Origin: CAYYJM01 sp964471755
GTDB taxonomy: Bacteria; Planctomycetota; Planctomycetia; Gemmatales; Gemmataceae
Length of the DNA: 9,606 bases
Assembly (NCBI GenBank): GCA_964471755.1
Contig: CAYYJM010000246.1
Coordinates: forward strand, 1-9,606
Direction: 5' to 3'
Shown here: piece after piece, positions 6,724-9,606 of the stretch
Numbering within the stretch: position 1 is the first letter of the stretch
How the letters are laid out: each line of letters begins with the position of its first letter
Translations under genes and position numbers: made by a program
The notes under the pieces: model-generated
Told to the model about the DNA's origin: nothing
The model's database searches: none
What the model saw: only the letters and a program-made list of their open reading frames with translations

Positions 6724-8214
6724 ATGTCGGCCACCCCTGAGCAACCGACCCCGACACGGCCTGCCCCCGCGGAATTGCCATCAGCGCCGTCGGCTTCTCT
6801 GCCGACCGCGCCGGCGTTGCCGGAGTCGGCCCCGAGCGAGACGGCCGGCTATCAACCGCTCTCGATGCTGGCGCTGGCCAGTCTACTCCTGGCCGGAGCC
6901 CTGGCGCTGCTGGTGGTTGCCGGAACAGTCATCGCGCTGTGGACGCGGGCTCCGTTGCTGCTGCCGCCCTGGCTGCTCCTGGTCGCCCTGGCCGTGGTCC
7001 TGATGGCCTGGATCGCCCGGGCGCAGATCGATCGGGCCGAGGGGACGCTCAGCGGCCGAGCCGTCGCCGACTGGGCCATCTGGATCTGTCTGGTGCTGAC
7101 GCCTCTCTATGGCGCGTACTATGCCGCCACCTACTTCGCCGTGACGGCCCAGGCTCAGGACTTTGGCCGCAGCTGGCTGAAACTCCTGATCGATCGCGAC
7201 GTTGAGTCGGCGTACTGGATGACGCTGCCGGCGGGCCAGCGGCCGGCTGTAAATCAGCGGGTCCGGGCGCTGCTCGAGATCGACCACAACCGGCCCGATC
7301 TGGGTGGCACCGGCCCCTTCACCAACTTCCGAAATTCGGAACTGGTTCACCTGCTCGCTCTGGGCAACAAGGACAACACGCAGATCGATCTGGTTACCTT
7401 CAACAACTGGGACTTCGAGCAGGGCGGCTACCAGGTATCGGCCACCTATCAGATCAGCAATCCGCTGGTGAAGTTCCAGCTCCAGGTGTCGGCCCAGGGG
7501 ATCACGGCCAGCACCGGCGAGATTCGCGGCCGACAGTGGCACATTCTCGGTTCCGCGACGCATCTGCTGCCGGGCGGCCTCTACGAATTTTCGGCCGAGG
7601 GCCGCAAGTTCACCCAGTCCACGGAACGGGCTCAGCGCTACCTGGAGAAGGTCCTCGCTTTCCTGGCCCAGCAGCATCCCGAAGATGCGTTCGCTACCGC
7701 GCTGCCTTCGGCCGACCGGGAGGAGATTCTTCGGACCCAGGATCAGGTTCTCGGCCTGGGTCTGGCCGCGGGGCTGCTTCCGATTTGGGATGGTGCCAGT
7801 CGGCGCGTGCTGGAGGCACGGCGGCCCTGGTTCACGGGCAGCCTGATCGACGCCGAGACGCGGTTCTGGGCTCCCCGGAAGTCTCATGACGAGATCGTCG
7901 CGCTGGTCCGACGGACTCTCGCTCAGGGGTTGCCGCTCTTCCCGCCCCGTGCCAATCGCTGGTCGCTGCAAGCGCGAACGATCCCGACCCAGATCGCGAG
8001 GGAGGATGGCCAGCAGTTCCTCGCTTTCCCCTTCCAGATACACATGCAGCCGGCCGACGAGAAGGCTCCGGCGATCGTGGTCGCCGCCGAGGCCCTGGTT
8101 CGGGTCAAACCGGACGCCCAGGGAAATCTGCAACCGGACAGCCTGGCGCGAATCGAACTGATCACCGGACGACCACAGTCCGCCCAGGAGGGGGGTGGAG
8201 CCGGCGGGCGATGA
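6724..8214 (+). CDS. hypothetical membrane protein with Pro/Ala-rich N-terminus and large soluble domain
   Basis: I do not recognise this 496-residue protein. Residues 1-45 are Pro/Ala/Ser-rich, probably disordered and cytoplasmic. Three hydrophobic segments follow at about 48-72, 77-98 and 116-141; the first, preceded by YQPLSMLALASLLL, resembles the N-terminal helices of DUF4190-type proteins. Residues 145-485 form a hydrophilic domain, predicted to lie outside the membrane. It shows alternating strand-like stretches, for example QIDLVTFNNWDFEQGGYQVS (220-239) and VKFQLQVSAQGITAST (249-264). A second part around 365-480 includes FTGSLIDAETRFWAP (370-384). No catalytic motif is evident. A GGAGA (6713-6717) precedes the ATG by 6 bases. 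It starts 48 bases after rpoZ on the same strand and so probably ends the secG-rpoZ operon, in the place where coaBC often lies elsewhere. Codon use matches its neighbours, so the reading frame is surely real. Confidence 0.8.
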   Translation: MSATPEQPTPTRPAPAELPSAPSASLPTAPALPESAPSETAGYQPLSMLALASLLLAGALALLVVAGTVIALWTRAPLLLPPWLLLVALAVVLMAWIARAQIDRAEGTLSGRAVADWAIWICLVLTPLYGAYYAATYFAVTAQAQDFGRSWLKLLIDRDVESAYWMTLPAGQRPAVNQRVRALLEIDHNRPDLGGTGPFTNFRNSELVHLLALGNKDNTQIDLVTFNNWDFEQGGYQVSATYQISNPLVKFQLQVSAQGITASTGEIRGRQWHILGSATHLLPGGLYEFSAEGRKFTQSTERAQRYLEKVLAFLAQQHPEDAFATALPSADREEILRTQDQVLGLGLAAGLLPIWDGASRRVLEARRPWFTGSLIDAETRFWAPRKSHDEIVALVRRTLAQGLPLFPPRANRWSLQARTIPTQIAREDGQQFLAFPFQIHMQPADEKAPAIVVAAEALVRVKPDAQGNLQPDSLARIELITGRPQSAQEGGGAGGR

Positions 8215-8254
8215 TCACGCTCGGTCGGCGTCGCAGGCCGGATCGATACTCGCA

Positions 8255-8368
8255 TCATGTGCCGGGCTGTGAGAATCCCCCTTCGACAAGGCGTTCGGCA
8301 GTGACCTTGAATTCCATCTGGGCGTAACCGGTGAAGTGCCACGGAGTGGCGGGCCACTTGGCATGCAC
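8255..8368 (-). other. possible small reading frame or gene remnant
   Basis: On the minus strand a GTG at 8368 opens a 37-codon frame ending in TGA at 8255-8257. Its composition is unlike the Arg/Ser/Pro-rich noise of other shadow frames: it includes KWPATPWHFTGYAQMEFKV and ends ERLVEGGFSQPGT. No clear Shine-Dalgarno sequence precedes it, and the frame upstream is Arg-rich and then closed by a stop. It could be a decayed end of an old gene, a genuine small protein, or chance. Confidence 0.2.
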
Positions 8369-8394
8369 CCTGGCAGCGTCTCGTCGGTTACGCC
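8321..8394. repeat. 10-base perfect inverted repeat enclosing short hairpins
   Basis: GGCGTAACCG (8321-8330) is the exact reverse complement of CGGTTACGCC (8385-8394), with 54 bases between. Inside, GCCAC (8338-8342), GTGGC (8346-8350) and GCCAC (8353-8357) can pair in two mutually exclusive ways. The arms are directly seen; any RNA function is inference. Confidence 0.5.
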
Positions 8395-8485
8395 GGGTTC
8401 GGCGGCCACCTCACTTTCTGCTTGCACTTGACGACCGGAGGTGCGAGCCTCGGTGGCCGGAATCACACCCCGGAGAATCCGAACC

Positions 8486-9511
8486 ATGCTGCGTCGTCTG
8501 CTGCTCTCGTCCGTGTGCCTGGCCGTGCTGATCGTCGCCGTCATGGCAAGTACCCGGCCGCCCGCCGACGGGCCGAAGATCCCTGACATGAAATTCAACG
8601 ATGTCGTCGAGATCGCTCCCGGCGTCTTCTTCCGCTACTCGTCCATCAGTGCCACCGACAAGACGGTCCCCTTCGGCGGCAGCAACAACATCTGGATCGT
8701 CTTCAAGGACTACGTCGTCGTTGTTGATGCCAACTTCCCCAAAGAGGCCGGCGACGTGATCGCGGCGATCAAGAAGACGACGAAGAAGCCGATCAAGTAC
8801 GTCTTCGACACGCACCACCACGGCGACCACGCCTACGGCAACTCGATCTGGGCCAAAGAGGGAGCCCGGATCATCGCCAGCAAGAAGGCGTCGCGTCTGC
8901 TCCTGATGCGCGGCCCGGAGCAGTGGGAGATGGCGGCGAAGGACCGCAAGGACATCGCCGAGAACAAGCTCAAGCAGGCCGACATCACCTTCGACGAGAA
9001 GTACGTCCTCGACGACGGCGAACAGCGTGTCGAGTTCCGCCACTTCGGCCATAGTCACACGGCCGGCGACGCGGTCGCCTACCTGCCGAAGCACCGAATC
9101 CTCTGCACCGGCGACGCCTGCGTCAATGGCGCGTTCACCTTCATGGGCCACTCGAACAGCGCGTCGTGGATCGCCTGCCTGAAGAAGATGGAACAGCTCG
9201 ACATCGACCTGGTCTGTCCCGGCCACGGCAAAGTCGCCGGCAAGGACGTGCTGGCGAAGCAGCGCCGCTACTTCGAGGAGATGCGTCAGCACGTCGCCGC
9301 TGGCATCACCGCGAAGAAGTCGCTGGCTGACATCACGACGTCACTGGATCTGCCCTGGTACAAAGAGTGGACTGGCAAGGCCGCGAAGGAGATCCCCGAC
9401 AACGTGAAGTTCGTCCATGATGAGATGGAGGGTCGGGTGCAGTGGGATCGGCTGGGCCGAGACCATCGACCGTGGAACTGGCGCGAGCCCGTGCAAACGG
9501 CGGGGCGGTGA
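8486..9511 (+). CDS. exported metallo-beta-lactamase-fold hydrolase
   Basis: The 341-residue protein has an N-terminal signal-like segment (MLRRLLLSSVCLAVLIVAVM, 1-20; plausible cleavage after A21), so it probably acts in the periplasm or at the outer face of the membrane. The mature part is a metallo-beta-lactamase fold: VVVVDANF with D81; the metal-binding HxHxDH as H110, H112, D114 and H115 in DTHHHGDHAYGN; H191 in HTAGD; D210 in TGDA; and H247 in CPGHGKV. All expected ligands for a two-metal site are present, so it should be active. The substrate cannot be told; the family includes lactamases, thioesterase-like and sulfur-related hydrolases. Start choice: ATG at 8486 has GGAGA at 8472-8476 and begins directly with the signal sequence. 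The GTG at 8441 would add 15 residues before it and is less likely. No co-oriented partner is close by; it seems to be a single-gene unit. Confidence 0.87.
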   Translation: MLRRLLLSSVCLAVLIVAVMASTRPPADGPKIPDMKFNDVVEIAPGVFFRYSSISATDKTVPFGGSNNIWIVFKDYVVVVDANFPKEAGDVIAAIKKTTKKPIKYVFDTHHHGDHAYGNSIWAKEGARIIASKKASRLLLMRGPEQWEMAAKDRKDIAENKLKQADITFDEKYVLDDGEQRVEFRHFGHSHTAGDAVAYLPKHRILCTGDACVNGAFTFMGHSNSASWIACLKKMEQLDIDLVCPGHGKVAGKDVLAKQRRYFEEMRQHVAAGITAKKSLADITTSLDLPWYKEWTGKAAKEIPDNVKFVHDEMEGRVQWDRLGRDHRPWNWREPVQTAGR

Positions 9512-9554
9512 GAACCGGCCCCGCCCGGAAGTGCCGCCCAGGATCTGTCTTGGA

Positions 9555-9606
9555 AGCCCCTCGCCCCTGTACTCAGGGGAGAGGGGTTGGGGTGAGGGGT
9601 TCGCGG
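9555..9606. repeat. REP-like GC-rich palindrome, cut by the window edge
   Basis: CCCCTC-G-CCCCTG (9557-9569) pairs with CAGGGG-A-GAGGGG (9574-9586) across a TACT loop: twelve base pairs with one G/A mismatch, extended outward by one G-T and one A-T pair. GGGGTTGGGGTGAGGGG (9583-9599) runs on from the right arm. Palindromes of this CCCCTC/GAGGGG and TTGGGGTGAGGGG wording are a familiar type of dispersed intergenic repeat in GC-rich bacterial genomes. Lying 43 bases after the hydrolase stop, it may also serve as a transcription stop or mRNA 3' stabiliser. Confidence 0.6.

Larger units (their letters stand above)
8215..8485. other. 271-base intergenic region with nested inverted repeats
   Basis: The region lies between the unknown membrane protein and the metallo-hydrolase gene. 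It holds a long-range inverted repeat (8321-8394), a set of alternating GCCAC/GTGGC arms (8338-8357), a small hairpin CGCCG-GGTT-CGGCG (8391-8404) and a doubtful short reverse-strand reading frame (8255-8368). I see no convincing promoter, although TTGACG at 8428-8433 would be a good -35 box. I recognise no known riboswitch: the cobalamin-type core and B12 box were looked for and not found. Confidence 0.5.

Noticed and set aside
6883..8133. 416-codon minus-strand frame opposite the unknown membrane protein
   Set aside because: The plus-strand frame has a Shine-Dalgarno sequence, membrane helices and cluster context; the minus frame is Arg/Gly/Gln-rich and featureless.
8331..8360. Stretch resembling part of a cobalamin riboswitch (GGTGAA followed by a GC-rich hairpin and CCACT)
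   Set aside because: No AACAGGGAA-like element upstream and no B12 box downstream were found, so the likeness is superficial.
8428..8433. TTGACG as a -35 box for the hydrolase gene
   Set aside because: No acceptable -10 hexamer occurs at 16-18 bases downstream; a single hexamer is not enough evidence.
8441..8485. GTG at 8441 as an upstream start of the hydrolase
   Set aside because: The GGAG is directly adjacent to it (no spacing), and it would place 15 residues in front of a normal signal peptide; ATG at 8486 has well-spaced GGAGA.
8411..9292. 293-codon minus-strand frame opposite the hydrolase
   Set aside because: The plus strand carries every metallo-beta-lactamase metal ligand; the antisense frame is compositionally biased to Val/Asp/Gly/Arg.

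Overview
The window is GC-rich (about 65% by eye), densely coded bacterial chromosome with SD-led ATG/GTG starts. The gene order secG-yicC-gmk-rpoZ, a secG with a Gly-rich loop, a very proline-rich N-terminus on a lineage-type membrane protein, and a GC-rich REP-like palindrome at the right edge suggest a planctomycete, perhaps of the Gemmatales. This assignment is inference; no rRNA or other marker gene is present to fix it.

Layout from left to right. A tRNA methylthiotransferase of the MtaB type (36-1394, +) is followed after 39 bases by a divergent KUP-family potassium transporter (1434-3515, +). A convergent gene for the condensin subunit ScpA (3601-4356, -) faces it across an 85-base gap that holds a long inverted repeat. 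A 157-base divergent intergenic region separates scpA from a rightward cluster: secG (4514-4834), yicC (4867-5760), gmk (5773-6378), rpoZ (6391-6675) and an unrecognised three-helix membrane protein (6724-8214). Gaps inside this cluster are 12 to 48 bases, so it reads as one operon joining protein export, RNA decay, GTP precursor supply and RNA polymerase assembly. A 271-base spacer (8215-8485) rich in inverted repeats precedes a secreted metallo-beta-lactamase-fold hydrolase (8486-9511, +). The last 50 bases are a strong palindrome typical of dispersed repeats.

The most informative regulatory stretch is the scpA/secG divergent region. It carries a sigma70-like promoter for each side. The secG promoter has a perfect dyad over its -10 box, and the scpA promoter lies so close to the start codon that a leaderless mRNA is predicted.

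I found no mobile element, CRISPR array, toxin-antitoxin, phage or defence system, and no RNA gene. Most of the window is ordinary housekeeping content. The points that deserve a second look are the promoter architecture, the divergent KUP protein, the unknown membrane protein attached to the rpoZ cluster, and the structured spacer before the hydrolase gene.
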